Assembly: GCA_023393165.1 (NCBI GenBank)
Contig: JAEWMJ010000021.1
Span: 1-49,865, forward strand
DNA length: 49,865 nt
Direction of reading: 5' to 3'
DNA from: Bacillota bacterium
GTDB lineage: Bacteria > Bacillota > Clostridia > Christensenellales > Christensenellaceae
Positions 39,387 to 47,888 of this stretch are shown here, piece after piece (position 1 is the first letter of the stretch; each line of letters begins with the position of its first letter). Below the pieces are notes generated by a model. That model was not told the DNA's origin, ran no database searches, and worked only from the letters and a program-made list of their open reading frames with translations. A program made the translations under genes and the position numbers.

Positions 39387-40568
39387 ATGAATGCTTACCC
39401 CGGCAGTTTCAAATTGAATAAATTTCTGGTTCTTGTAATGGCTGCCGCAAGCGGCATAACGGTTGCAAACCTGTATTATATTCAGCCGCTGCTTGCCGAC
39501 ATTGCAAAAACTTTTGCTGTAACCCAGGTAAGCGTAGGATTTGTAGCCATGCTCACTCAGGCGGGATATGCTTTAGGAATGCTTTTTCTGCTTCCGCTAG
39601 CCGACATAAAAGAAAAAAAATCCCTGATCATAATCATGCTGGGCTGTACGACAGGCGCGCTGACGCTGATGGCATTTTCTTTCAATATTGCGGTTTTATC
39701 CGTTTCGGCGTTTGCCGTTGGATTCTCCTCTGTGGTTCCGCAATTGATCGTTCCGCTTGCGGCGCAACTCGCCGATCCAAAGGAGCGGGGGCGCATCATA
39801 GGTTCCGTTATGAGCGGTCTTTTAATAGGAATACTGGTTTCAAGGACCTTCAGCGGCTTTGTAGGCGAATATTTAAGCTGGCGGGCAGTCTATATTATTG
39901 CCGCCGTATTGATGGTTGTTCTTGCGTTTTTCTTAAGCCGTGTGCTTCCCGTATGCCCGCCGATCAACAATATCAGATACAAGGTATTGTTCACTTCAAT
40001 GGGCCGCCTTATAAAAACGCTTTCCGTACTTCGCGAAGCGGCTTTGAGCGGCGCCATGATGTTTGCGGCATTCAGCGCGTTTTGGACCACTCTTGTTTTT
40101 CTGCTTGCAAGCCCTGTTTACCGCATGGGTACGGACGTTGCGGGGCTTTTCGGCCTGGTCGGCGTATCCGGCGCAGTCGCTGCGCCGCTGGTCGGCAAGC
40201 TTGCGGATAAACAAAACCCTAAATTTGCCATAAAGATCGGCATAATTGTTGTGATAGCTTCCTACCTATGCTTTTTTATATTCGGATACCAGTTTTGGGG
40301 CCTGATCGCGGGCGTGATTCTACTGGATATCGGAGTCCAATCCTGCCAGATTTCCAATCAGGCCAGGATCCATTCCCTTGGAGACGAGTCGCGCAACCGG
40401 ATCAACACGGTTTATATGGTTTCGTATTTTCTTGGCGGTTCCCTGGGTTCAATACTAGGCTCATACTTTTACGCAAACTTCGGCTGGACGGGCGTATGCC
40501 TGTTTGGGCTTGCAACCCAGGCGGTTGCTTTAGTCAATCATTTTGCCTACCGCACAAAAACACCGTAA
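39387..40568 (+). CDS. MFS transporter
   Basis: 393 residues with about twelve membrane helices. The loop between helices 2 and 3 has LPLADIKEKKSLII (MFS motif A region), and the start ITVANLYYIQPLLADIAKTF is typical of a DHA1-type group of putative exporters. AGAGG precedes the ATG by ten bases. It is monocistronic, between an orphan HEPN gene and repeat-rich DNA. The substrate is unknown; efflux of a small molecule is likely. Confidence 0.92.
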   Translation: MNAYPGSFKLNKFLVLVMAAASGITVANLYYIQPLLADIAKTFAVTQVSVGFVAMLTQAGYALGMLFLLPLADIKEKKSLIIIMLGCTTGALTLMAFSFNIAVLSVSAFAVGFSSVVPQLIVPLAAQLADPKERGRIIGSVMSGLLIGILVSRTFSGFVGEYLSWRAVYIIAAVLMVVLAFFLSRVLPVCPPINNIRYKVLFTSMGRLIKTLSVLREAALSGAMMFAAFSAFWTTLVFLLASPVYRMGTDVAGLFGLVGVSGAVAAPLVGKLADKQNPKFAIKIGIIVVIASYLCFFIFGYQFWGLIAGVILLDIGVQSCQISNQARIHSLGDESRNRINTVYMVSYFLGGSLGSILGSYFYANFGWTGVCLFGLATQAVALVNHFAYRTKTP

Positions 40569-40609
40569 AAGAGACTTGATATTGCTGAATTGTTCAATAA
40601 TAAAAAAAC

Positions 40610-40640
40610 CGTTCAAAAACGGCCAGTTTTTATAATGTTA
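40610..40640 (+). terminator. Weak terminator after the MFS transporter
   Basis: CCGTT/AACGG stem followed, after GCCAG, by TTTTTATAATG. Confidence 0.45.
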
Positions 40641-40690
40641 TTTTAAAGTATTTAAATATTAAGATTAAGAAAGCCCCACTACCCTATCCT

Positions 40691-40707
40691 AAAAATCTTC
40701 GATTTTT
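40691..40707. terminator. AT-rich hairpin at the edge of the repeat region
   Basis: AAAAATC/GATTTTT with a TTC loop. It could weakly end transcripts in either direction, including the agr operon. Confidence 0.35.
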
Positions 40708-40719
40708 CGGGGATTCCGG

Positions 40720-40816
40720 CCAGGCATTTTGATAGCGGAGCCAAGCGCACGCCCAAGCGTAATGAAGCGAGGCGAACGCTCACTGAGCATGAGGCAAGTT
40801 AAAGCGCCAGCCTGCT
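40720..40816 (-). repeat. Dispersed repeat unit, copy B
   Basis: Minus strand reads AGCAGGC, GGCGCT, CTCATGCTCAGTGAGCGTT, CGCCTC, GGCTCCG and AAATGCCTGG, the same order of words as copies A and C. It lies in the 478-bp gene-free gap 40569-41046. Confidence 0.5.
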
Positions 40817-40861
40817 TTTCTGCTATCGCGCAGCACGAGCCCATAGCGAAGTGGGGAGACT

Positions 40862-40970
40862 TGCCTGAAGGAGCCGACTGCTGCCAGTGAATACGGAACG
40901 ACCACGCCCTGTGGGCGAAACAGGGAGTGCAGTATTCACTGAGTATGAGATGAGCACGAGCGCCTGCTCC
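40862..40970 (-). repeat. Dispersed repeat unit, copy C
   Basis: Minus strand reads GAGCAGGCGCT, GTGCTCATCTCATACTCAGTG, CACTCCCTGTTTCGCC and GTCGGCTCC, parallel to copies A and B. It also contains a hairpin-forming CGCCCACAGGGCG. Confidence 0.5.
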
Positions 40971-41046
40971 AAATTTTAACTTGCGCGAAGTGTGAATCCA
41001 TAGCGAAGCGCCGGGTAGCGGAAAAAAGCGCAGTAGTTGGGGATTG

Positions 41047-41634
41047 TCAGCGGCTTTCGTTTGCTTCCGGAAGCTTGTTCACCGCCTTACCAAGCAGCCC
41101 GAACAGCACCGTCAACACAACGCCGTATGTTGCCGCCGAAGACACCCACCGCGGAAAAATAAAATAAAAAAGAATAATAGCGGCGCTCTCAACAATGACC
41201 ACAATACGTACCGCCTTTTTGGCCTGCTTTTGCCTGCTTTCCGATGCGGGTTTGTTTGCATGTAAAACGGGTGCAACCATAAACGTAACAAGAATGCAAA
41301 ACGCCATGGAAACCAATATCACAGGCAGATCCGGCATAAAGTATTTTGCCAGCAATACGCCTCCCACACCCAGGATAAGGGACAAAACAGTGCACAAGGC
41401 GTGTGTCGGCGCATGAAATCCCCCAAAATTCAGCCGGAGGGGAATCCAGAACAAGAGCCAGACCGCCATTTCAAAAAAGCTTGAAATAATTACCGACAGC
41501 AGCAGCAATAGTCCATAGCAGATTGCGCTGCCCAGCAGGCATTCAATCGCATACGCATAGATTTCCCTTTCATCAGGGTTTGCGCCGCTTACAATGAATG
41601 AATCCGCTAATTTTAAAGCCCACCGCTCCAACAA
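41047..41634 (-). CDS. agrB: AgrB-type peptide-processing membrane protease
   Basis: 195 residues with about five or six membrane helices. The catalytic His74 and Cys81, seven apart in GGFHAPTHALC, match the essential AgrB pair (His77/Cys84 in S. aureus). AgrB cuts the AgrD precursor, forms the thiolactone ring and helps export the peptide. The start is TTG at 41634, seven bases after GGTG. It lies 23 bp after the response-regulator gene. In classical agr loci agrD follows agrB directly; here the sequence after agrB is repeat DNA and the peptide gene is elsewhere (43937). Confidence 0.94.
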   Translation of the reverse strand: MLERWALKLADSFIVSGANPDEREIYAYAIECLLGSAICYGLLLLLSVIISSFFEMAVWLLFWIPLRLNFGGFHAPTHALCTVLSLILGVGGVLLAKYFMPDLPVILVSMAFCILVTFMVAPVLHANKPASESRQKQAKKAVRIVVIVESAAIILFYFIFPRWVSSAATYGVVLTVLFGLLGKAVNKLPEANESR

Positions 41635-41657
41635 AATAATTCACCACTTTTCTTTCT

Positions 41658-42377
41658 CTATAAAAACAGCTGGAAGCACCTTTCTTTCACGTTTTTTGCA
41701 TAGGTGTCGCTTACAGGAATCAGCGTGCCGTCCGAAAGAATGATATTTTTATAATTCGTCTTGGCATCATACTGATACAGATGGGACAAGTTTATGATCG
41801 TGCTCCTGCTGCATCTTAAGAACTGCTCAGGAAGAGAATTCTGCAAATCGTTTATATTCTCACGAAAGCGATGCTCCCCGTTTATTTCATGGATATCGAC
41901 ATAATGCTGCTGGCTTTGGAAATATAATATGTTCTTGCATGCAAGCACCCGTACGATTCCGTCGCTTTTAAAAGAAAAAGTATGCTCGGCATTCTGACGG
42001 TTGAGTTGTACAATTCTGTCCATGCATTGCTCCACATCCGGATAAGAAACAGGTTTAATAAGATAATGCATGGCCCAAACGTCGTAACCCTGCCCTATAT
42101 ACTCATTTGATCTCGTAATAAAGGCAATGGGTATAAAAGGATCATATTTCCTGATTTGTTTGGCAACATCCATTCCGTTTCCATCCTCAAGATAAATATC
42201 AAGAAAAACCGCGTCAATGGAACCGATCTGCGAAAAAGCCTGTACGAAGGCACTGGCCTTTGAAAAAACATTGATCTTAACTTTTATGTCTTTGTTTCTG
42301 GACCAGCTTTCAATCATCCCGCCCAACTGATCTGAATACATTTCTTCGTCTTCCACTATTGCAATTGATAAATTCAT
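41658..42377 (-). CDS. agrA: AgrA-like LytTR response regulator
   Basis: 239 residues. The receiver domain spans ~1-120, with the acidic pair at Glu9-Asp10, phospho-acceptor Asp60 in VFLDIYLEDG and Lys near 107 (LIKPVSY). The LytTR DNA-binding domain spans ~135-238 (ILYFQSQQHYVDIH, FLRCSRSTIINL). The gene start overlaps the kinase stop (ATGA), so the two are translationally coupled. It probably binds the direct repeats at 43817-43847 between the divergent promoters. Confidence 0.94.
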   Translation of the reverse strand: MNLSIAIVEDEEMYSDQLGGMIESWSRNKDIKVKINVFSKASAFVQAFSQIGSIDAVFLDIYLEDGNGMDVAKQIRKYDPFIPIAFITRSNEYIGQGYDVWAMHYLIKPVSYPDVEQCMDRIVQLNRQNAEHTFSFKSDGIVRVLACKNILYFQSQQHYVDIHEINGEHRFRENINDLQNSLPEQFLRCSRSTIINLSHLYQYDAKTNYKNIILSDGTLIPVSDTYAKNVKERCFQLFL

Positions 42378-43705
42378 GCTACTATTTCACTTTCTATTTC
42401 CAGGGGCATCAGTATTTTAACAATAAATAATTTCGTCTGCGGCTGAATATCAATGATTCCCCTGGCTTTTTCAACGATCTTTTTAACCTGATTGAGCCCA
42501 ATCCCATGATCCTTTGCTTTTTTAGAGGAAATCAACTGATTTTTTTTAAAAACATAGTCCCCCGTTGTGCTGTTTTCGATCTTTATATAAAGCATGCCGC
42601 GTTCCGGGCGGATGGTGACGTTTATAAAAGGATCCGTTACTCCATTCTGCGCCTCTATCGCATTGTCCAGCAGATTGCTTAAAACAGAACAAAGTTGTAC
42701 GTCCGAAATAGTCAGTTTTTCGGGTAGAACCAGACTTGCGTTTACTTGGATTCCCTTTGCGTGCGCGATAAACAGCTTGTTTGAGAGAACCGCGTCGGCA
42801 ACGGTGTTTCCGGTATAATAAAGATGCATCAGAGGCTCGATTTCTCCGCTGATTTGTGAAAGATACTTCTCCAGTTCTTCGTGTTTATTACCTTTCAGAT
42901 AAGTATTCATCACCTCCAGATGGTTCTGGAAATCGTGTTTCCAGGACCGCAGCGCCTGATAGGTATCCTTAACGTTCTGAAAATGGGCATTTTCCCACTT
43001 TTTTTGCTGTAGCTCGGCCTGTGTTTCGACGTTCTTTTGTGCCAGAGACCCGATATATTCAAACATAAACAACATCCCAAGAAAAGTTCCGATAATAACG
43101 GCAGATACAAAAATGAAATTGCCGTGTATTACCGCCATGTCTGAAGTGGAATTTAAATCAATATGGAATATATCGACGATTTTCTGAATCGCTATAATTC
43201 CGGTAATAAATATGGCGATCATTGCAATCCTCATGGGCAGATTCAGGAAAATGTTTTTCTTTGTCCGTATATGCGCAAGGATAAAATATATAAGAGCGAT
43301 CAGCAAAACATAACAAACCATCATTTCGAATCGGGTTTCCGTGGGCGACAGGCTTTCCTGCAGGTTCACATTGCCGAACATGTTGAATATGTTATATGTC
43401 AGCACATTGCCGACCTGCGCAATAACAGTATGTGTGCATCCCCAAAGCAAACGTTTGGGAATGGTACCCTCGAATAAAAATATTGTATATAACAGGTCAG
43501 CCGCTAAAACGATAAGTATGGTCGGTAATGAAGGAATGCCTGCAAAATTCAATGTAGTAACAAGAGCTACGATTCCTATGTATGCCAAAAAAATAGCATT
43601 TAATTTTTCCTTTTTATAACTAAGCTGATGCATGAGCAGGTATAAAAACAACCCGATTTCAATGCAATTGACTGCAATTTCCCACAAAGTCCAAGGCCAA
43701 TCCAT
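42374..43705 (-). CDS. agrC: AgrC-like sensor histidine kinase
   Basis: 443 residues. The N-terminal ~200 residues form about six membrane helices, as in AgrC. A coiled segment leads to the phospho-acceptor His257 in SWKHDFQNHLEVM, and the GHKL ATPase domain follows (LSNLLDNAIEAQN as N-box, DHGIGLNQVKKI as G-box). It should detect the cyclic peptide made from the divergent agrD. A likely extended -10 promoter (TGATACAAT, 43762-43754) lies 50 bp upstream. It is the first gene of the kinase-regulator-AgrB operon. Confidence 0.94.
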   Translation of the reverse strand: MDWPWTLWEIAVNCIEIGLFLYLLMHQLSYKKEKLNAIFLAYIGIVALVTTLNFAGIPSLPTILIVLAADLLYTIFLFEGTIPKRLLWGCTHTVIAQVGNVLTYNIFNMFGNVNLQESLSPTETRFEMMVCYVLLIALIYFILAHIRTKKNIFLNLPMRIAMIAIFITGIIAIQKIVDIFHIDLNSTSDMAVIHGNFIFVSAVIIGTFLGMLFMFEYIGSLAQKNVETQAELQQKKWENAHFQNVKDTYQALRSWKHDFQNHLEVMNTYLKGNKHEELEKYLSQISGEIEPLMHLYYTGNTVADAVLSNKLFIAHAKGIQVNASLVLPEKLTISDVQLCSVLSNLLDNAIEAQNGVTDPFINVTIRPERGMLYIKIENSTTGDYVFKKNQLISSKKAKDHGIGLNQVKKIVEKARGIIDIQPQTKLFIVKILMPLEIESEIVA

Positions 43706-43816
43706 ACAAAAATACTCTTTTCTAATTTAATTTATGCTTAAAAAGTCATCCATATTGTATCACATTAAAAGCTGCCGGAGAAGTGCAAAAATAGCATAAA
43801 ATACTAAAAAAACCGG

Positions 43817-43847
43817 TTTTGTGTCAATTTTTAGCCATTTCGTGCCA
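43817..43847. promoter_or_regulatory. Candidate AgrA-binding direct repeats
   Basis: TTTTGTGTCA (43817-43826) and TTTCGTGCCA (43838-43847) are matching ten-base direct repeats spaced 21 bp start to start, two helical turns, as required by LytTR regulators. They end six bases before the -35 of the agrD promoter. The sequence differs from the S. aureus AgrA box, so specificity would be its own. Confidence 0.65.
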
Positions 43848-43853
43848 CATTTA

Positions 43854-43882
43854 TTGACATAATTCTCGTAAAATGCAAAAAT
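43854..43882 (+). promoter_or_regulatory. agrD promoter
   Basis: TTGACA, 17-bp spacer ending in TGC (extended -10), then AAAAAT, a weak -10 that fits an activator-dependent promoter. Confidence 0.5.
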
Positions 43883-43886
43883 TCAA

Positions 43887-43913
43887 TTAATATATTGTAA
43901 ATCAATATATTAA
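43887..43913. repeat. Perfect hairpin in the agrD leader
   Basis: 11-bp arms TTAATATATTG/CAATATATTAA around TAAAT, ending ten bases before the GGAGG of agrD. In mRNA it could influence agrD translation or stability; in DNA it could be an operator. Confidence 0.5.
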
Positions 43914-43936
43914 ATAATATTTTGGAGGTAGAAAAA

Positions 43937-44074
43937 ATGAAAAAGGCTGAAGAAAAATCGGCATTGGTCAAAGGGACAGAAAAAACTCTTTCGGGTGTAG
44001 CCAATTTCTTTGCAGGCATCCTGTGCACTGGAAATCTCTATGAGGTAAAGGTTCCAAAGAAACTCCAGAAATAA
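43937..44074 (+). CDS. agrD: AgrD-like cyclic-lactone autoinducer precursor
   Basis: A 45-codon gene with a strong GGAGG eight bases before the ATG. Residues 1-29 form a basic, amphipathic leader (KKAEEKSALVKGTEKTL) and a hydrophobic GVANFFAGIL. Cys30 is followed by T-G-N-L and then the acidic/basic tail YEVKVPKKLQK. This lines up with S. aureus AgrD, where the C-D-F-I-M ring is followed by DEVEVPKEL. The predicted signal is a five-member thiolactone ring C-T-G-N-L with a short hydrophobic N-terminal tail. AgrB would cut after Leu34. The gene is divergent from agrC-agrA-agrB, not beside agrB. Confidence 0.9.
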   Translation: MKKAEEKSALVKGTEKTLSGVANFFAGILCTGNLYEVKVPKKLQK

Positions 44075-44130
44075 CAAAACATAACAAACGGTAAATTTAA
44101 AATCTGACCAAAGACTGATTGACAAAGAAG

Positions 44131-44195
44131 AGTCCTTACAATCCGAGGCACGAACTTCTACCGCTTCAAAGCAGTAGTCGGAAATTGCAAGGACT
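44131..44195 (+). terminator. Long structured element after agrD
   Basis: Nested pairings: AGTCCTTACAAT with ATTGCAAGGACT (one mismatch), then CCGA/TCGG, then CTAC-GCTT/AGC-GTAG. The U-run is short (TTTAAAATATT), so it may be a weak terminator or a stable 3' structure for the agrD message. The remaining part of the 44075-44313 gap is A+T-rich. Confidence 0.5.
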
Positions 44196-44313
44196 TTAAA
44201 ATATTATAACAGATATTTAAACATAAATAAATATAAAAATCCAAAATATTATATTTTTTGTAAATGAACCATGATTTTGGAATAGATAGTAACCGTAAAA
44301 ATTAAGGAAGTTT

Positions 44314-44955
44314 ATGAATTACGCGAATACAACTAAGCAACAAGGAAATCTGAAATTCAAAAACCCCGTACTCGGTTTGTCCCAAGATTTCAATGACGGA
44401 AATATTCTGGGTTTAATTGTCAACAATACGCCGGGAAAAACGATGCTGTTTAAATGCATCTGCGGTTATTTGGTTCCTACCAGCAATATTATTTATTTTG
44501 ATTACAAAAACGTATTAAATTCCCACGATATAGGTCTGGTTGCCGAGACTACAGGATTTCTTCCAAATGCAGACAGCATGAATTATCTTAAGCTCCTGTC
44601 CTCTCTAAAAAAAAAGTTTGGTGATCTTGATATGAAAGACGCCATCCGGCAGGCAGATTTTGATATGATCGTCAAGAAATATACGGGGCTTTATTCTCTT
44701 GATATGTGTGAACAGTTAAAGGTCGCACAGGAAATTGTAGAGAATCATTCCCTTCTCATATTAAACGAGCCTTTCTCGGGCCTCAATCAACAAGGTATAT
44801 CGGATATGCGGGGATTGATCAAAGAATTGCGCGGCATTGGCAAAACGGTTTTGCTCGCCACCCAAAATACAGTTCATATGGATGATATCTGCGATACTGT
44901 GTGCGTGATGGAAACAGGAAAATTGGTCCTGATCCGCTCGTTTCTGATACAGTAG
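44314..44955 (+). CDS. Degenerate orphan ABC-type ATPase
   Basis: 213 residues with the layout of an ABC ATPase but altered motifs. Walker A reads VNNTPGKT (first Gly replaced by Asn; Lys42 kept). The signature region reads YSLDMCEQLKVAQ, not LSGGQ. Walker B reads LLILNEPFSG with Asn151 for Asp and Glu152 kept. The His-switch region reads ATQNT, without His. No permease is encoded nearby. It may bind ATP without normal turnover and partner with an unlinked permease, or act in immunity or regulation. It sits downstream of agrD on the same strand, so it may be under Agr control. AAGGAAG precedes the ATG. Confidence 0.8.
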   Translation: MNYANTTKQQGNLKFKNPVLGLSQDFNDGNILGLIVNNTPGKTMLFKCICGYLVPTSNIIYFDYKNVLNSHDIGLVAETTGFLPNADSMNYLKLLSSLKKKFGDLDMKDAIRQADFDMIVKKYTGLYSLDMCEQLKVAQEIVENHSLLILNEPFSGLNQQGISDMRGLIKELRGIGKTVLLATQNTVHMDDICDTVCVMETGKLVLIRSFLIQ

Positions 44956-45209
44956 CTAAAAAATGAATAAGTAATTTTCTTCGTCTGTTCTCCGGATTTT
45001 ATTCCGGCGTTTAGATGGCTTGAATTAGTTTGAACCACAGCTTTCTTCTGTCGTTTTATCTGTGTAAAGTTTTGCTTCATATGCCGCGCACGACATATGG
45101 AGCCCATATAACGGCAATCTGGGTATTCAGGAGCGGGATGTGCTGTGGTTCTCCCGCCCCTGATAAAAGCGGCCGAAACTCGGGCTGCAAAAAACTTATA
45201 TTTTGCTCA

Positions 45210-46640
45210 TCATTCATCACTTTTTTCCTTTTTATCTCGATCTGTCAGCTCTTTTGAGAATTCGACTGACAGATCGGGATGCATTTTTTTTATTCGCATG
45301 CCCCTCAGGGATTCGCGGCTTTTAACCGCTTTTATAACCGCATAACAAAGGGCAAAAAATGCTATCAGTATACTGCCTGCAATCATTCCGTATGACTGAT
45401 CTGGAATGAACGGCATGCTGACGATCGCTGCAGCGAGAACTGCCAAAACAAAATAGGATGTGTACGGATACCCCCACAGTTGGCACCTGCCATCCGGCGG
45501 GCATCCGTGTGTTTTCCTGAAACGCAGATGCGTAGCTATAATAACGACATAGGTAAAAAGAAGCGCAAATCCTCCCGCGCTGATCAGGAAGACATACACG
45601 CTGGGAAACAGCATCCCGATCGCCAGTGATGCAAGCATGCCCGCGCCGGAGGCTAAAATTCCTCTGTACGGTACCTCCTTTTTATCCTTAAGCCATGCGG
45701 GAGCCATGCCTTCATCTGCCAGCGAACGCATCATTCTTCCCAATCCGAACATTGCCGCCAGCATGGTGGATAAAATTGCGGTAATCAGCACAACGCTCAA
45801 AACGGATCCCGCCCAGGCAATCCCATGGTTATTCAGCGCAGCCACAAAAGGGCTGGTGTTTGTGCTGATAGCAGACGTGGATATCAGCGGAAGGAGCAAT
45901 GTGATCGACAAAATATATAGCCCCACCAAAATAAAAACGGTATTTCGTATGGCCTTGGGGACATTTTCCTTTGGGCGCCTTGTTTCCGAAGCAGCCAGCC
46001 CAATGATCTCAAAGCCGGCGTAAGAAAACATTACGATCAAAATACTCCCGGCAATGCCTTGAAAGCCTCCCGGCATAAACGGCTCTCCTGCCAGGCTTCC
46101 AATCCCAACCGCCGGATTTCCGTTAAACAAACCGGCTACCAGGAGAACAGCAACAATAATAAACGAGACGATAGCGAATACCTTTATAGCTGCGAGGCCG
46201 CTTTCCAGCTTGCTCAGCTTTTGAGCGCCCAACAGGTTGATTAATGTAACGCTGATGATTATAAGGCATCCGGTCAGCGGGAGCGATGCGCCCGGAAACC
46301 ACTGGCGCAGTAATATGGATATAGCGGTCGCCTCGCTGGACATTGCCAGTACCATTCCGGTCCAGTATACCCAGCCAATAACAAACCCCGTACCCCTGCC
46401 GAATGCCTGCGAAGCGTATGTCCTAAATGAGCCTACCGCCGGATTGGATACGGTCATTTCAGACAAGGCGAAAAGGATAAAATAAACCAGAAATCCGCCC
46501 AGTATAAATCCCAATACGACGGAAGGACCGGCAGCATTGATCGCTACCGCGGTTCCAATAAAAAATGATCCTCCTATTACGGTACCGATTGCCATCATTG
46601 TGAGTTGCCATACCGAAAGCCCTTTTTCTTTTTGTTTCAT
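45210..46640 (-). CDS. Amino-acid permease (APC superfamily)
   Basis: 476 residues from the ATG at 46640 (GGGTGAGG upstream); the open frame extends further without a ribosome site. About twelve membrane helices. The first helix has the APC motif MMAIGTVIGGSFFIGTAV, and helix 6 has MFSYAGFEIIGLAASETRRP, both typical of the AAT/GABA-permease family. It is a proton-coupled amino-acid importer; specificity is unknown. A charged C-terminal tail (HPDLSVEFSKELTDRDKKEK) includes the DNA inverted repeat at 45238-45276. Confidence 0.93.
   Translation of the reverse strand: MKQKEKGLSVWQLTMMAIGTVIGGSFFIGTAVAINAAGPSVVLGFILGGFLVYFILFALSEMTVSNPAVGSFRTYASQAFGRGTGFVIGWVYWTGMVLAMSSEATAISILLRQWFPGASLPLTGCLIIISVTLINLLGAQKLSKLESGLAAIKVFAIVSFIIVAVLLVAGLFNGNPAVGIGSLAGEPFMPGGFQGIAGSILIVMFSYAGFEIIGLAASETRRPKENVPKAIRNTVFILVGLYILSITLLLPLISTSAISTNTSPFVAALNNHGIAWAGSVLSVVLITAILSTMLAAMFGLGRMMRSLADEGMAPAWLKDKKEVPYRGILASGAGMLASLAIGMLFPSVYVFLISAGGFALLFTYVVIIATHLRFRKTHGCPPDGRCQLWGYPYTSYFVLAVLAAAIVSMPFIPDQSYGMIAGSILIAFFALCYAVIKAVKSRESLRGMRIKKMHPDLSVEFSKELTDRDKKEKSDE
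45238..45276. repeat. Inverted repeat inside the 3' end of the permease gene
   Basis: Perfect 11-bp arms CGATCTGTCAG/CTGACAGATCG separated by 17 bp, within the last codons. It could form a stable RNA stem. The 44956-45209 gap next to it shows only small hairpins and no gene. Confidence 0.5.
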
Positions 46641-46899
46641 AACCTCACCCCAATTTATATAAAAATACTTTTTATTTATTGTTTCATAATTTTCTATATA
46701 AATTCGGCACCATAAAACTTTACGGTTATCTAAAACTAATCGGAAACATTTACCGGCAACCTGAAAAAGCGTTTCGTTCAAAACGTACAATTTAACGGGA
46801 AATCATTATTCTACAATTTTTACAATCATATAAAACAATCTTTGAAATCATACTAGAATCATACGGCAAAAAAATATTTAAAAAAGAAAGGAGAATCAA

Positions 46900-47808
46900 A
46901 TGAATCTGGATGGACAGGAAACCGGTAAAAAACAAAAATGCGAGGAGGTTAAGATCGCTTTTCCCGCACAGCACCAGGAACGGCAGCCTGGCTTTGAATA
47001 CGAAATGAATCCAAGGCCGGTTTCGGAAGATTCGAATTATACCGGGAGCGGAAAACTGAAGTACAAAACTGCGGTTATCACAGGCGGAGACAGCGGGATC
47101 GGCCGTGCGGTGGCTTATACTTTTGCTAAGGAAGGCGCGGATATCATGATCGTATACTTAAGCGAGCATCAGGACGCACAGGAAACAAAAGCAAGGGTGG
47201 AACAGCTTGGACGCAAATGCATGGTATTTGCAGGTGATTTAAAGCAGGAAGAAACCGCGCAGGCGGTTGTACAGGAGGCAATTAAAAATTTCGGCAAAAT
47301 AGATATTCTGGTTAACAACCATGCAGTGCAGCATATTCAAAAAAGCATTGCCGATATCACCGCAGAACAGCTGGACGAAACCTTCCGGACAAATATATAC
47401 GCTTTTTTCTTTATGACAAAGGCTGCGCTTCCGCATCTTAAAAAAGGAGCGGCAATCATCAATACGACATCCGTTACTGCATATCACGGGCATAAGGAAC
47501 TGATTGATTACAGTTCCACCAAAGGCGCGATCGTATCGTTTACCCGTTCGCTGTCCCTGTCGCTTGTGGAACAGGGGATCCGTGTAAACGGTGTTGCGCC
47601 CGGACCGATCTGGACGCCGCTCATTCCCGCGTCTTTCTCGGGGCAAGATGTGGAGACATTCGGAGCCGAGGCCAAATCCGACCCCATGAAATATGCGGGA
47701 CAGCCGTGCCAGGTAGCGCCCTGTTATGTTTTTTTGGCGTCAGACGATTCAAGCTATATGTCCGGGCAGATTCTTCACCCGAACGGCGGGACGATAACAG
47801 GATCGTGA
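46900..47808 (+). CDS. SDR oxidoreductase of the general-stress (YghA/GS39) type
   Basis: 302 residues. An N-terminal extension of about 50 residues (FPAQHQERQPGFEYEMNPRP) precedes the SDR core, as in the YghA/YhdF general-stress group. Core motifs are TGGDSGIGRAVA, NNHAVQH for NNAG, catalytic Ser in NTTSVTAYHG and Tyr/Lys in DYSSTK, and MSGQILHPNGG at the end. AAAGGAG precedes the ATG. It is single and divergent from the permease. It probably acts on an aldehyde or ketone under stress; substrate unknown. Confidence 0.93.
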   Translation: MNLDGQETGKKQKCEEVKIAFPAQHQERQPGFEYEMNPRPVSEDSNYTGSGKLKYKTAVITGGDSGIGRAVAYTFAKEGADIMIVYLSEHQDAQETKARVEQLGRKCMVFAGDLKQEETAQAVVQEAIKNFGKIDILVNNHAVQHIQKSIADITAEQLDETFRTNIYAFFFMTKAALPHLKKGAAIINTTSVTAYHGHKELIDYSSTKGAIVSFTRSLSLSLVEQGIRVNGVAPGPIWTPLIPASFSGQDVETFGAEAKSDPMKYAGQPCQVAPCYVFLASDDSSYMSGQILHPNGGTITGS

Positions 47809-47814
47809 ATATTT

Positions 47815-47848
47815 TTAAAGGCTTTCTTAAAAAAAAGAAAGCCTTTAA
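47815..47848. terminator. Terminator between the SDR and FAH genes
   Basis: Stem AAAGGCTTTCTT/AAGAAAGCCTTT with an A-rich loop. Convergent genes flank it; the U-runs are short. Confidence 0.65.
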
Positions 47849-47888
47849 AAAAGAAAACAAATTTATATAAATCGAGTATTTGCTTGAA

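Noticed and set aside
44131..44195. Possible tRNA or tRNA-like cloverleaf after agrD
   Set aside because: The nested stems do not give the T-loop, D-loop or anticodon arm of a tRNA; it is better called a long imperfect hairpin.
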